DNA of 64,000 bases from Pelecanus crispus (lineage: Eukaryota; Chordata; Aves; Pelecaniformes; Pelecanidae): positions 61,521,710 to 61,585,709 of the forward strand of contig NC_134646.1 of the NCBI RefSeq assembly GCF_030463565.1, read 5' to 3'. Positions 36,701 to 50,000 of this stretch are shown in pieces (positions within the stretch are counted from its first letter, which is position 1; each line of letters begins with the position of its first letter). Under the pieces are notes generated by a model. The model was given only the letters and a program-made list of their open reading frames with translations, was not told the DNA's origin and did not search any database. The translations under genes and the position numbers were made by a program.

Positions 36701-39555
36701 AAACACATATATTTTATAAACCTCGAGAACACATTTGATCTGTGGAGAGTTGGGCCATTTAAAAGTTTGTTAACAGCCCAGAATTTTTTTACACTGCAAT
36801 TGAGAAAGCATCTTTTTCGCAGTCATTCAAAACAGACTACTGTGAGATAAGCAGGTTTTTGAACACTCTTGCTACTTCTTCCATTTATTGACTGAGGAAT
36901 ACCATTGACAGGGATATGGTGAACATCAGTCAAAATCCTGGAAGACCTAGATTTCACAGATGATATCTGAATCATTGACCAGACATGACGGTGCGTGACT
37001 GCAAAGACTGACAATGGGAAGAAACTGAAACAGGCTAATTAACAAAGCAGGAAGCTGATAAAGGCAGTGAAGATAAAAAGGATACTGAATAATGTAGCAA
37101 AACACAAAGACTGCAAAAGTAGTCATTCAGGCTGGAAACTTTGTGATTTAGTCCTACGACATAAAAGGACATAATTGCACTGGGACTGGAGGAGAACCGG
37201 TAGCTTTTACTGTTTCAAAGTCATGTGAAAATGAAGATTAACAGAGAAATAAACTTAATTTCTGAACACAAATGTAAAGGGAATTTTACTGAACAGGTCA
37301 GAGACACTGGGGACCACAAAGGAACTGATGAGAATCCTTTTAAACAATGCTATCCCTCCACGTTTTAGACATTAATGGATGGTTGGATGGATAACAAATG
37401 AGAGCACAGTATAGTACAAGAGAGATGCATCAAAGATACTACTAAAGAAAGTGGAAATGGATTAGCCACTGTCTGAGGAAATCAGATATCAGAGCCAGCA
37501 GGCAAGCCCTGGAGTGGAGCCTACAGGGAACAGAGAAAAAAGGAAGACCATAAGGGTTTGCGCTAAAGAAGATACATCTGGCTTGGAAAGACATCAAACA
37601 GCACTCCAAGACAAAGATGAGCTAAGGATCCTCTCAGAGGCCCTAAGTGTCTCCTAGGTAAGTAATATTAGCAGGAGACTTGCTCCAGTATGTCTTTACA
37701 TAGATAAGTCTCTGTGAATTACACTGGAAAATGGAGCTCTGTTAAATAGAAGGTTTACATGCGTTCTCACAAGGGTGATGCTCAGCTGTGCATTAACAAT
37801 ACACTGGCTACTTAACTGTTATCTGACTGTAATATACGGCAACTGTAATATATGCCATTAAAAAAAGAGCACTTTTAATTTTTCCTCTGTACTACTCTGC
37901 TGATGTCCAAAGCAATCGTTGGGAAGAAGACACAGGTCAGCTTTTTCTTACCCTGCCACGGCAGTGACCTCGCTCTGCTCTCCTCCCTTCTCTCTTTTCC
38001 CTGACTGCAGATCATTCCCATTTCTCACTTTGTTCCACACCACCCCAAAAATTTCTTTTTCTCAGCCACTCATTTTCACTTGACCTTAGTCACTGGCTTC
38101 CCCCACTGCCTTCACATAAATTTTATTGTGACAAAGGAGCAGGCACCACAAGGTTGACTTGAAGTTATATGGAGGAGAGGAACAGACCCAAGAGGGGAAC
38201 AGACACATGGAGCTGTACCTTCACATATGCTTTAGGAAAAGGATGTAGAAAATAGAAGACACTGTCCTTTATGGAGGGACCAAGTTTCCCTCCTAGCAAC
38301 CTACAGCGGAAATTGCTCTCAGAGGAGAAGCCAGAGAAATATTTTGTATTCCATATTGGCATAAAGTTAGCTAGTAATGTTGGGGTGAGCTAACCAAACC
38401 ATCAAAAGAAACTATATAGAACACACAGAGCTTTCATGTCAAGAACCTTGCAGAGTAGTTGCACCATGCCTAGTGCTTATTAGTCCAGGAATAAATTATC
38501 CATCTAACCAAAACACAATCTTTTCTCATGTAGGCTATTGCAACTAGACAGATTTGGAATTACTGACTTTAGAAACTCATTTTCAGAGACAGGCATCAGC
38601 CAACAAATGGGAACATCTAAGCCAAAGAAACGATTGTAACGTACAAAATAAATAATGCACACACTGAATTATTAAATAATTAATGGTGTCATAAACAAAC
38701 TTTTACTGCCTACCCTTTCAAAAAGTGTAAACTCATCTGAGTAAAAGTAACAGGTAACTCAAGCTAAACTGAAGTGAAAATTATTCTGGATGTTGAAAGC
38801 AGAGAAGTGAAACTTCTTAACATTTTTGCTAAACTTCTCACCTTTGGGTTCACCTGAGACTGGAACTACCAAAACACCAACAAAAACGATGGTATCGCCA
38901 GAGTAATGATGTATCGAAATCTTTCACAAAGATCTTAACATACATGGATAAGAACACAACCTCCTCAATGTTGTCCCCAAATACAGCTCTTGGTTATCCT
39001 AACATTCACTCATCTTTAGTTGCCAGTGACTTCACTCATGACTTACTGACAGTTCCTGCATCAAGAAGCTTTGCCAGTAAATTAGTTGCAACAGAGTAGC
39101 AGTGACACAAATATTTGTTCATGCAAACTTTTTTGCCTTTAAACACACCATCATTAAAACAAGTTTCCATAAGGTGCATCTTACCTTGGAGTTGCATACA
39201 GATAGTTAGGCTGTTCCAAGCTTCTGTTCCAAGCTGTCCCAATGATTCCCAACCCAGTCTCAAAGAGAAATATCCTTCAGCTCAATTTTTAGAATCACAT
39301 TTTTTGGCTGGAAATGCTTCAGGGAACTTTCTCTCTATCATGAACTCACACAGTAAGGCAGGCATCGTATTAAAAGCCCTGAAGTGAAGTAAACCCAACC
39401 ATTCCTTGACCCCGTTAAAAGCAAGCTTGACAGATGAAGACTTAGCTGTTCTCCCAGTTTCCTTGGCTGCTTCGTAACATATTTTCTGAGGAATAGTGTC
39501 TGGTGGAAAGTAGTTTCCTCATCCCACAAAACTGCAAAATTTCAAAGTCTTTCCT

Positions 39556-39625
39556 ATCCTGAGTTGGAAGGAGCCCAAGACCTTTTGAAGGACTTTGCAA
39601 AAATCAAGAGATGCCCCACCAGCCA
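39556..39625 (-). mobile_element. Possible CR1 3' fragment
   Basis: CCTGAGTTGGAAGGAGCCCA resembles the antisense of the CR1 3' region, but the match is short and lacks the octamer end. Confidence 0.3.
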
Positions 39626-40020
39626 AAAACCTGGTGTCAGGTGTTCAGCACCAGTTGCCCTTCTCCCTGGGCTAGCAAGTCAGCCATTTGTTCAACCTGT
39701 CCCAAGGTGAGGGGAAGCATTAATAAAAAAAAAGGAACAATTATTTCTGTAAAATGAACAATTTTATATAACAAGCATAGGAGCTTTCACAGAAAACACT
39801 GAAAAACGCATTCTTTATCATTCCCCAACAGAGAAAATACTCAGGAAGGAAAACAGTGAGTGTTGTTCCTTTGGCCTGGAGCTGGCAGGTGGTGTATCCA
39901 GACCTGGGCTCTTTCCTCATCCCAGAGGAGGGCTCTAATCACCCCACTGCTGCCTGCTTGCGGAAAAGGGACTAATGGGATGTTATGACCAAATAGCCTG
40001 TTTTGTCCTTACGAGCACTC

Positions 40021-40091
40021 CTCTTTCTCTCTCTGTCTTAAAAGAAAAAGGAAGAAAAAGAAAGAGAAAATAAAAAAGGAAAGGGAAAAAG
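40021..40091 (+). repeat. Pyrimidine tract followed by long purine tract
   Basis: CTCTTTCTCTCTCTGTCTT is followed by about 50 nearly pure purines (A and G runs, one T). The short arms CTCTTTCT (40021-40028) and AGAAAGAG (40059-40066) can pair. Such asymmetry favours unusual DNA structure and replication slippage. Confidence 0.65.
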
Positions 40092-40369
40092 ATTTGTTCA
40101 ATATGTACACATCCTAGTGAAAAATTCTCGAGTCTGATCAGAGCAGGCAGTATCTGATGAAAAGCATTTGCTTGCAAAATTCATGACCAACTCTAGTTAA
40201 AAACTGCTGTTCAGAGGTAGCTCCAACCACCACAGCTCTCACTGGGCTCCTCTCTGTTTGCTTTTCCATATCCCCTGGTAAATTTGCACAAGGGTTCAAG
40301 GTCTGCTGCTGCTGTGTGTGTGCCCTTTGCCGGTCTGGTTTCTATGACACAGGCAGGAAGCTACACGGT

Positions 40370-40790
40370 GACCTTTACAGTCCAATTTCAGTACCTGCCG
40401 CAGCCCGGGGTGAGCTGCAGCCTCCCTGCCCTGAAAGGCTGCGGACATGGAGAGCGTGCTGCCGTTGTGAGTGGGATGCGGGCTGTTGCCAAGTGACTGC
40501 CGATCGCATGAAGCAATGCAGAGCTGCTGGGGCTGCCTGACCCTCCGGGACAATTTCTGACGCTTGGCCCATGGCGCACAGCTCCAGGGCGGATGTGATT
40601 TCTTGGCTTTGCCCCCAGCACACCCTTCCTGCCAATTTTTCCGCATTTGCATTCTGCTGGTGCTCCCAATAGAAAAGGCGCTGCTCCCATAAACACCAGC
40701 CACACCTGCCGGTGGGTCACAGCGGCCTGATTCACAGCGCAAACCTCCCGAAACTTCAGCCTGCGCTACTGCACCTTCTACAGCTGCCTT
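40370..40790. promoter_or_regulatory. GC/CpG-richer segment
   Basis: Raised G+C with scattered CpG (GCCGCAGCCCGGGG, TGCCGATCGCATG, CCTCCGGGAC). Long open frames on both strands here result from base composition. It could be an unannotated regulatory element or RNA promoter; nothing specific is visible. Confidence 0.25.
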
Positions 40791-41100
40791 GGGGTGTACC
40801 GCATGGTGCTTTCCCTAAGAACTGAGTCTTTTCTCTTCAGCTCCCTGTTCCCTTTGCCCCTCTCCCCGTGGCACCTTGCACAAGACAACATTTCTAGAAA
40901 AAAAACCCTCTGGAAGAGTAATTTTAAAGGCTATGTTGGTCACTGCTCTAAATGTAAAGGTGAGAGCGGAGCAAAAAACCCCCATTCTACTTAATTTGCA
41001 GATTTTTGGTAACAAAAACTTTCTACATCCTACAACTAAAGTAATAGAGAAAGATCATCAGCAAGCAAGATTTATCTAGATGAACAGGAAGCTCTGCAGA

Positions 41101-41122
41101 GAAAAAAAAAGCGGGGGGGGGG
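41101..41122 (+). repeat. Poly-A/poly-G homopolymer pair
   Basis: Nine A (41102-41110), then GC, then ten G (41113-41122). Length is probably unstable. Confidence 0.7.
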
Positions 41123-41435
41123 AATTACAGTGCAGTGCAATCAGACAATTAGAGTGAGGTGAAATCCACAGTGGGATCAGGTGGCTGGCAATGGCTAAAT
41201 TAAGATGACATAGCTGAAGAAACACAATATTTTAGGCTTGATTTTCATTAGTAGGTACAAACTAGTATGCATGGAAAATAATTCAAACTCATTGTGCACC
41301 AGCTGCTACGAGGGCGTGCAGCAAGGACAGCTCAGGCACTGGTACAAGTTGTACACAGCCCTAAGACACAGTCTATCCGTGAGCCGCTTCTGGCTGCACT
41401 TTTTCACACACCAAAGGCAATGCAATTTCATGTGC

Positions 41436-41490
41436 TTTTGCTTTTCTTTCTCTCTTTTTTTGTTTTTCTGTTTGTTCTTTCTTTGATTTA
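41436..41490 (+). repeat. Pyrimidine-rich low-complexity tract
   Basis: Almost continuous C/T with T runs and TTTG units. Confidence 0.6.
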
Positions 41491-42389
41491 ACTTCTGTAA
41501 CTTAAAAAAAAAAGGACATCACTTAGTACAATGTAATTAAACTTAAAAGAGAGAAACTGAATTTACTAGGAGGAAATCCTGCTTTTGCTCTAATGCTTCC
41601 TGCCTGTTCTGGATATTAGGTTTAAAAAGATGAGAGAGAGAGAGCACCTGTTCCATCATAAGCATCTTTTTCCTTAAAATCTCTGGACATCAAATTTACG
41701 CATTTGTTTTCCTAATCAGCATTGGTATTTACTCATAGTCTTACTGACTGGTATCTAATGGCATCAAAAAGTCAACTTGCAGCACATCACATACACGGTT
41801 CAGCCACTTCCAGATCTTCTGCAGGAGGTTTGCCCCAACCGCCTATACCAATTTCGGTAGTGCTGTCCTGCTCCATTAGCCCACCTTTTACCTGTACAAG
41901 CTTTCTTCCCTCAGTCCTGCTCACATTTCACAGCACACAGACGCTACACATGAGGTATTCGTCTCATCTTCATCTCTTTTACCTAGTGCAGAGGGGTCCG
42001 CTTGCCGAAGAGGCTCAAATCAGGTGAAGCAAGGATGCACTGGGGGTAGGAACCGAGGGAGTGGTTTTTCAAGGTGACCAGCCATGCTGCTGCAGTGACC
42101 TGTGGGGGCTTGGGATGTGTCTATCTCCTCTCGCACACCAACAATGGGAGCTCAAGCGGACACCCCCATGCTGGTTTATGTATGGATAGCAATGCAGAGC
42201 AGGAGCACAGAGCTCTGCTCCAGCTGCGAAGTCCTCCAGAAACAGGCGGTTAGCCTGTAGGAAGCCAAGCCACGAGGTTATGTTAGGCCAGTGTCCCTTT
42301 TCCAATCCCATGAACAGCCCAAGAAATTTGGTTCATGTCATCCTCTCCCTAGACTCTGCATGGTCCCTTGTACAGATGCAGCACAGGAT

Positions 42390-42484
42390 CTCACCACACT
42401 CCCTGCTCACTGCAGGGGGGTTGGGCTAGATGACCTCTCAAGGTCCCTTCCAACCCAAAGCATTCTATGATTCTATGATTCTAT
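42390..42484 (+). mobile_element. CR1 LINE 3' end
   Basis: GGGTTGGGCTAGATGACCTC, then AAGGTCCCTTCCAACCCAAA, then two and a half ATTCTATG octamers ending at 42484. The octamers are intact, so the insertion is relatively young. Confidence 0.9.
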
Positions 42485-45400
42485 ACACGTATCCTCAGCA
42501 GAGCAGGTTCAGCTCTAGCAGTCTGCCTTTTCCAGAGGTGTTTTCTGCTTTGCTCTGCACAGAAAGTTATGAACAGGGCGAATCCTGTCACCCTTTCAGC
42601 CTGTGCGTGCTGTGGTCCAAGGTGATGTCCCTCCAGGATGCACAGGCAGGAACACAGGTGAATGATCTAGGAGGGTGAACTGTTTAAATCAATTTAAGTC
42701 ACTTTTTAGTGGTGCCCAGCAGCTCTCACATGTTGATGCTTTTCCTGGCATTAACAGCATTACTCTCCTTTGGGTCTCTCACCCCTGCTCACACCAAAGG
42801 TGAAGCTGGAGAATTTTTCCTGGCACTGCTCGGTGAAGCTGGGCTTCCGCTGCGCCTCGCCCTGGCCCTGCCCTGGGCGCAGAGGCCCCTGCACCAGACA
42901 AGGGGTCTTTGCTGTCTGGGGGTGCCCTGCCCTGCTTCTCTCTGCTCACTGGTGCTGCATGTATTTCTCTTGCCGTGTGGGAAAAAGCACTAGCCTCAGG
43001 GTCCTTGGGGTTATTATTTTTTTTTTTTTTTAAGAAATAAATTAATTTTGGCAAAGGAAGTCAATCACCTTTTGCTAAAAATAAGGGATGACTGCAGTGC
43101 AGATCCAGCAGCAATACAGTTCTGCGGTCATTTAACTTTAGGGCTCACTGTTGGAAGAACAGGGAAATATTTCAGCTTTCTAAAGGTTAAGATACATGTT
43201 TAATTGTGCTCCATTTAAAGCGCAGAGTTTAGACATCTAATGTATCGTCAAAAGCAAAAAGTACTTTTTAAAAACTTCGGTTGCATGCAGATTGCTGCTT
43301 ATTCATATGTCTTAGCACCACCACCCCCAACCCAGTAATATCTTTCAATACTTTGTGCTACTACAGTTCAGCTTCTCTCTCCTGGCTTAGTGCCACTGTG
43401 CTCTGCACTTTGGCTGGGAGTTTATACCCAGGAAAGGCAGGGCTCTTTAGGGGTTAGAGTGGTGGAGAGGGGCTAAGGGCTCTCCAACATCCGTCTCCCT
43501 TGTGCCTCTGCTTTTGCAGAGCAGGGTGAGCCCAAACAGGGCCATTTAAACTCATTATGTTTCCACTACTGTGCTTATAAAGAGGGAGAAAATGGGTTGT
43601 CCTTTCTAAAGCACTTGAAATCTGAAGATGAAAAGCTCTATAGAGGAGCAGAGAAATGGAATAATGCTTTCTAACTAACTCTTTTCTAACAGAGAGCTAT
43701 AAAATTGCCGGCATTTCAATTTGGGATGATAAATGGAAATAGTGAAATTTTTTCTGGATAAGATTTTTTTAGAATGCCAAATTACAACACCCACTATTAA
43801 ATTAGACGTCATAATATTGCGAGATTATGAGAATAAGAAGAGTGCAATACAACACAAATAAACAAAAACATCTACACTGTTCAGATCTTTTTCTCAATAA
43901 AAGGAAAAATATCACCGAAACAGACTTTTTCTCGTCACTGCATTGATCAAGTCATGAATTAATTTTCCAGTAAAAATCAGCTCTAACACCACTCATACAC
44001 ATCCATCCTTTTCTTAGCTGGCTGTGCAGGCTGGGCAATGGTGAGTTACCCAGGGAGGCACTGCGTGTATCTATGAACTCACTGGTGACCCAACAGCGGT
44101 GCCACTTGTCAGCGACATGAAACACGTTCTACCCCTTAAACCTGGCTCAGAACAAAATTGTGGGGTCAAGTATTGTCCTCACCTCTGGCAGGACAATCTG
44201 ACAATCTGGTGAGGACATCTGACATGTTCTGACATCTCAGAGCTAGCAGGTGCAAATTAGGAAAAAGAGCAAGAAAAAAAAGAGGTTTTCCAGGTCTCTT
44301 GCACGTTTTCTCTGCGAAAAGCACATTGAGGTTGCTCTGCCCACAGTCAGGCTGGCAGCCGCTTGCATTGTGTAACGTTGAGTGGGCCTCGTGGGTTATC
44401 GGGCTGTCGCTGAGTATGGACAGAAAGTTGTTTTGTGGGTAGGTGGGTTGCCCAGAGGTTTTTCTAAAAGTTTGTTCTGCAAAGAGCATCAGGAAGGATG
44501 CCCTCTTTCTGTGTTCAGATGATCTGCAACATGAAAAAACTAACTCTCCACATAGCTAGAGGCTCATGATGGTCATATGAAGGACATAATAACATAATGT
44601 TAATCTTAATTATATTGTTAAGTATCAGAGCAACTGTTTGTGGCAGAAGACTGTGCTAAAATCAAAATATATGCTGCGGTCTCCAAGTCTTAGTGTGGTA
44701 ACAGAAGATGGGATAACCAGGATGAACTCGTCCTTCTCAAGTAAAGCCGGTCTTTTAACCTTCAGTCCTGCACTTACTCCTTTCTGAGACCATACTCCAG
44801 TGGAAACCAGTGGAAGTTTTGGCTGAGACAGCACCATTTAGCAGCTTTTGAGTTAACAACACGTTTGTCTTTTTTAACTAAGGTTCTTCCGGCTGGCATG
44901 CTTGCTAGTCAGTTGGGGATTGAAATAGATACAGCCACGAGAAGGTGTCTTTGGTGGCTAGGTCAGCAAAAGCATCCAGGATAACCAATGTGGTATGCAC
45001 GTGGTAAGAGCAAGTGTGTCTAACCTTCATTCAGTTCTGATTTTGCAGCTTCTTATCTGACAGCTGAATACAATCTGAGCCTGAAAGGTCATCAGATGTG
45101 TTAGCTCTGATTAAAACTACTACCTCTCATTGTGCATTTTGCCTTTCTAGATGAGGCAGGGGTGCAGCAACTGGCAATGGGCATGTGCCCTCAGAAGGGT
45201 CTGCAAAGACTTCCCTGAGTGGGAGATTTGCCTCACGTCTCTTGAGAGTGGGCTAAACCTCTGTTTCTCTGACTTAAAGCAAAACCAACAGTTATCCGTG
45301 TTTCCATTGGGCTGAAGTGTACAAGGAGTACAGAATAAGGAAACTAACACAAACCTGAAGCAGCATTACATTTGCCTCTCTCAATCCAAACTGTTCTTTT

Positions 45401-45752
45401 CTGTAACGCTATCTATAGCCATAACCATCTCTGTAGCCAAGGCTTGAATAATCCTTTAACAACAATTAATGGAATCACATTGCAGAACTACCAAAACGAG
45501 GAATCATTACTTTAAATCGAACCTCTATTGAGTTTTTCCTGGTGGTATCTTTCTTACTCTCTTGTTCCAAGTGAAAGGTGAAAAGTCTTTTTTTAAACTT
45601 TGCTTTATTACTAAAAATAAAACTAGCAGAGATGAACTTTAAAGTATATGTAATTGAGTCTCATGTGATCAGAGGATCCAGCGTTGGCAGGGACTTTCTT
45701 ACTTGATGTAAGGTAAGTGATGATGTCCTCAGCCAGTGCCAGCGGAGAGCAT

Positions 45753-45795
45753 GTTATTGTTTGCAAATAGCAAACAGCAAATAGCAAACAATAAC
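45753..45795 (+). promoter_or_regulatory. Inverted repeat with clustered forkhead-type motifs
   Basis: Perfect 12-bp arms GTTATTGTTTGC (45753-45764) and GCAAACAATAAC (45784-45795) are separated by 19 bp. TGTTTGC or GCAAACA, which fits the forkhead consensus TRTTTRY, occurs at 45758-45764, 45770-45776 and 45784-45790, with a related GCAAATA at 45777-45783. No nearby gene is visible. A forkhead-factor binding cluster is an inference from motif density. Confidence 0.45.
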
Positions 45796-46239
45796 TTTAA
45801 TTAACAAAACTGCTTTTAATTTGTAACGTCAGAGGATCACCTCTAAGAAACAAACTGAGCTAATTTTAGGTTAGCATTTGCAATACTGCAGTTTAGATCT
45901 GTCAGCACACTAAGGTAAAATTTAATGTAAGATTCCACTGAATTTCATGCTAAGTCTTAGTACAGAAGCTGAAACCTTAGGTCAAGATCTAAGGTGAAAA
46001 CCATATTTAGCTTTAATGCTACGTGCTATTTAAAGACTTACTAAAACATTTTCCAGAGCTGCATGGCCTGAGATATTGCTTAGGAGCAGGCCTGCAGCTG
46101 TTTGCTTGTAGCACATAAAGGAACTGTATTTCTCCTTGCGGGGCACGTTGGCCTTTTTCCATTTCATAGTGGCTGTGTTTTGCTGAATGCAAACAGAGGT
46201 AAATTATGTTTCTGTGATAAAGGCCGCACTTTACTCCCA

Positions 46240-46570
46240 ACTCTGCAGCCCGCATTCACTGCGAATAGTAAGGTGCTGGTTCCCTGACCTGATTTTTACC
46301 ACGGTGGACTGGTATTACCAGAAGCCAGACGGAAGCGATGCTCTCCAGTGTCACCGCCCAGCAGCACCCGCGCTGCACGCCAGCTCTGCACAGAGCCGAC
46401 AGAGAGCTGCGAGTACGGTGTGGCTGGCCGCCGGGCCTGCCCAGAGCCCTCGCTGCGTGCCCACGGCGGTGCAGCCTTGCTCTGAATATGCCAGCCTGGC
46501 CGTACCGAGCCCCGGGAGGCAAGTGAAGAGGAGCACAGCCGCTGTTTTACCCCAAGGATTGCAGTGATGG
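46240..46570. promoter_or_regulatory. CpG-rich patch
   Basis: The most CpG-dense part of the intergenic region (CACCCGCGCTGCACGCC, GGCCGCCGGGCC, CCGAGCCCCGGGAGG). Overlapping open frames on both strands are a composition effect and resemble no known protein. It is a candidate small CpG island, enhancer or noncoding-RNA promoter. Confidence 0.35.
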
Positions 46571-47569
46571 AGCTAGTGAGGCTTTCTGGTAGCTTTGCAG
46601 AAACAGTCTTTTGCTTCCCTGTCTCTATTGCCATAAAAGGAGGAGAAAGAGTATTTTTCTACTTCCCGGCGAAACTGTGGCTAGAAACAACTGAAGGATT
46701 TTGACTCACTCAGCAACAACGATGGGTGTCAGATAGGAGCCTAAAGGAGAGATCATTCTGCTTGTCTTCTGCATTCTCTGTCAATTAATTCATTGTTTTC
46801 AGGCATTTTCAAAGTTGTTTCACGAATTAAGACTTCCATGATCCTAATAATCACAGCACATACAAAGCTTTCATCAAAACCTTTTCAAACCAAAAATGAT
46901 TTTCTAATAAATGGAAATTTTTCTTCCCCAAATCAGCCAAAGATCACTTCTTGGACAAATCTCATGGATTCCACTTCCTTTTGGAGTTGTTGGCAGAGAA
47001 GCTCCTTTCACCACAAAACATCTGAAACAACATTACCATCTAGTGGAGAACTTGATTCACCGCCGGCGTGAATTCCTTAATGCAGAAATACACGCTTCGT
47101 GACTCTTGCACAAATGCAGAATTAGGAAGTCAATTAAACGTTCATTTTGAAAATCAATGCTCGAAGTTAGCTGTCTGCTTTAATTGAAAATTAAAAGAGT
47201 CTTTGAGTCACGCTGTAGATCAGTAATATTAAAACTATGCTAAATACAGGAAATCAGTACAAGATTCTCTAGATAAGTTTTAATTCCCTGAGCTTTTCAG
47301 AAGGAAACATTGTTTGATATTCACTCTGGCAAGGCACCTAAATCTATATCTGGAAAAGGGATAACAAAATTGCAATTACTCTCTATATACAAATTACGTA
47401 AAAATTAGAGCCTAAATTTAATCAGTACAAAGCAAACCCCAACCCGCATCTTTCAGGTTGGTGTAAATAGAAATCTTGAGGCAGACTCAGCCATGTGGCT
47501 TCTTCTGGAAACTTCATTAGGCCCCACCAGCTGTCTTGCACATGTTCATCCCCTTGCGTACAGGAGGTT

Positions 47570-47850
47570 TGATGTCTCTGGTGCCGAACGCTGCGCAGCA
47601 TTTCACGTCTGCAGGACAGATGCCGACGAGCAGTCGGCTAGCGGCGGCAGGGCAGGACTGCTGGTTACAGGGCTTTCACTTCCTGTGCCTCCACCCTGCC
47701 CTTTCTACGGTTTCTCTCTGACGCTCGGTGTGTTTATCGGGTTTCTCTGACATGTCCCACCAGTTGCTTCCCCTGCGGAGCCTTTGGCACAGCCGCCAGC
47801 ATTTCAGTGGGGCCTCCACCGTGAAGCACAGTGCTAGGAGTGCGCAGGAC
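47570..47850. promoter_or_regulatory. CpG-richer patch
   Basis: Contains GTGCCGAACGCTGCGCAGC, GATGCCGACGAGCAG and GCTAGCGGCGGC. It lies 1.0 kb from the patch at 46240-46570. Confidence 0.3.
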
Positions 47851-49579
47851 GCACAGCAACCCTCTTAAAGCTGTCTGGTCTCACCTCTGTCACCCTTGTC
47901 CTTCCATGCTTTTTTCCCTGATTGCCACATTTACTCCAGCTTTGTAGCCGAAACCAGTTTGCAGTTCTGTACTTGGCTAGCTTATCAATCCCCTGTGGCC
48001 CAAAAATCCTCTGATTTAAGGCAAAAGTTAACTGCTAGGAAAAGGCACCATCCTCTGGGGACACTAACTTTATACAGCACTCAAATGCCAAAGTAGAAAG
48101 TTTGATAGAAAAACCAAGGTCAATGAATGCTTTTAAATCCACCCATGATCAGGGCCACATTTTCACCTGTGTCTGCCTAGAGCAACACGCACACATGTGA
48201 AAAGCAACTCGGTTCAGCTCCCCTACTCTCCTGTTTTTTCTGTACAACACCTGGTATCATTCCGAAAAGCTACATCTCGTGGAAGTTGCTATCTGGAGGA
48301 GACGGAAGCATTCTGCACAGCACAGCACTCAGCAGCTTGCATAATACTGAACAACAGCATTACAGCACCTCCTTCGCTTAGGGTCACAATCACTGCTTTG
48401 CTTTGGAGATTATAGACTTAGGTCTTCAACTCCAAGGGTAATAAACACACTAAAAAAATTAACCAGCAACAACAAAGGAACCCCTCCCTCAGAGGCAGTT
48501 TGTTATCCGAGGTAGGAATAATAAGGGTACCATCCTGTTCCTGTTGGAATTGATGATTAAATTCCCCCCCTGGGGATAAACTTGAGTCCTCTAATATCAG
48601 GCACTAAAAGAAAAGTAAAATAAAACAACAACAACATCAAAGTAGTTTAAGTCTCTGCCATAAGTTTTGTGGGCTTTCTTTTTAAAATCAAATTTCTTCC
48701 CTTCCTGGTAAGATGCAGCAGGGGAAGACTTCACAATGTTGGTGTTTCTTCCCTTACGTAGACAGAACATGCTAGATCCGAGAGCCAGTGTCCTTAAAAC
48801 TTGTAATTAAGAAGATAGTTACCATCTGCCCAGTGTAAGCCTATATTATAATCAGACTGATTTTTGTGATGGGTCTGGGTATGACAGCTGTTTAATTTTT
48901 AAACCTCCTCCAGTAACAGCAATGGCTACATAGCCAGGCTAATTGCCCGAAGCCCTACAATCCTTTTGCAAAAGATGGTTGGAGAGAGCAGGAAAAAGCT
49001 CGCTCTCTCATTACAGTCAGAAAATAGTTAGGACAAATGGCCAAATGAATTAAGGCAAGGGAATGAGCTTGGTCCTTTTTTGCGGAATCTGCAGCACATC
49101 TTTTCACAATTCCATCTGATCTCTGGTGTGACTTGTAGCTGCTTTTTTGCCTCCAAATTAGGCCAGTTTGGTAGTCAGCAACAACCTTGGTATATGCTGA
49201 ATGGATAGGGGCTTGGTAAATTAACACAGTTGGCAACTCTTGAGTTGCTTACATTTAAAAGTTGCTCCTACCTTTGAAAAATTCAATTAATGATCCAGCC
49301 TCAGCCCAGTGCCTTGCCCACCCATGTAGCAGTGGGGGCTGGAAACAGGGGAAGCTGGGTGATCATGGTGTACATACTTCCAGACGGGAAACTTCAGTGA
49401 ATCTTGCAGACTTCCATAGGGGGATAAGAAATGCAGTTACAGAAGTTTTTTCCCCACAGATGATCTTTCAGACGATATGAGCTTAGGAAGCCTTCTGAGT
49501 GGTCTTGATTGTTATAGTGGTATGCAGTCCTAATGAAATAAAATGTTTTAATGCAGTGAAATGTTACACAATTGGGAAT

Positions 49580-50000
49580 GAATAATCTGTGCCATAGCTA
49601 CAGAATAAAAATCTGGATGATGGAAAATCGACATGACTGAAAAGGCCTTAGGAGTCACAGTCATTGCCAGCAAATTTAGCATGAGTTCCCAGGGTGTGCT
49701 GGGACAAGAAAATCTAAAGTAATCCCCAAACATGGAAACAAAGGACTAACCAGGGGCATGCAGAAGACTGCCAATGGAGCATCACATACAGTTTTGGGTG
49801 CCCGTCTTCCAAAAACTGTGAAAAATGGAAGGTGGTACAGAAGCCCATGACAGCAGTGGTCAGGGGCTGGAAAAATGCTTCACAGTGCTTGCATACTCAT
49901 TGTTACCTTAGTCAACAGGAAGCCTTGAAGTTGACCTGATAACACTCCCAAGTATGTCTCCATGGAATGCTGTAGGCTGACAGGATTGAGCTCCTTCTGT
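49580..50000 (+). mobile_element. Ancient CR1 fossil (ORF2 3' part)
   Basis: GAAAAGGCCTTAGGAGTCAC, ATGCCAGCAAA-like and AACATGAG-like blocks, then GTTTTGGGTGCCCGTCTTCC and GAAGTTGACCTGATAACA follow the old CR1 coding order with many substitutions. There is no intact reading frame. The edges are approximate. Confidence 0.5.

Larger units (their letters stand above)
33156..39555. other. Intergenic, no gene seen
   Basis: Mixed composition. The pyrimidine-rich stretch at about 35130-35300 and the GC-richer stretch at about 34200-34750 carry frames up to 133 residues with no recognisable similarity. Confidence 0.55.
39626..45752. other. Intergenic, low-complexity tracts and one CR1 end
   Basis: Holds the purine and pyrimidine tracts, the GC-rich segment at 40370 and the CR1 end at 42390 listed separately. 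A GC-rich stretch at 42780-42960 and a T run at 43016-43032 have no assigned role. Confidence 0.5.
45796..49579. other. Intergenic with two CpG-richer patches
   Basis: Apart from the patches at 46240 and 47570 the sequence is AT-rich and featureless to me. Confidence 0.5.

Noticed and set aside
40296..40742. 148-residue minus-strand open frame overlapping several others
   Set aside because: Several frames on both strands are open at once, as expected from GC-rich composition. No family resemblance.
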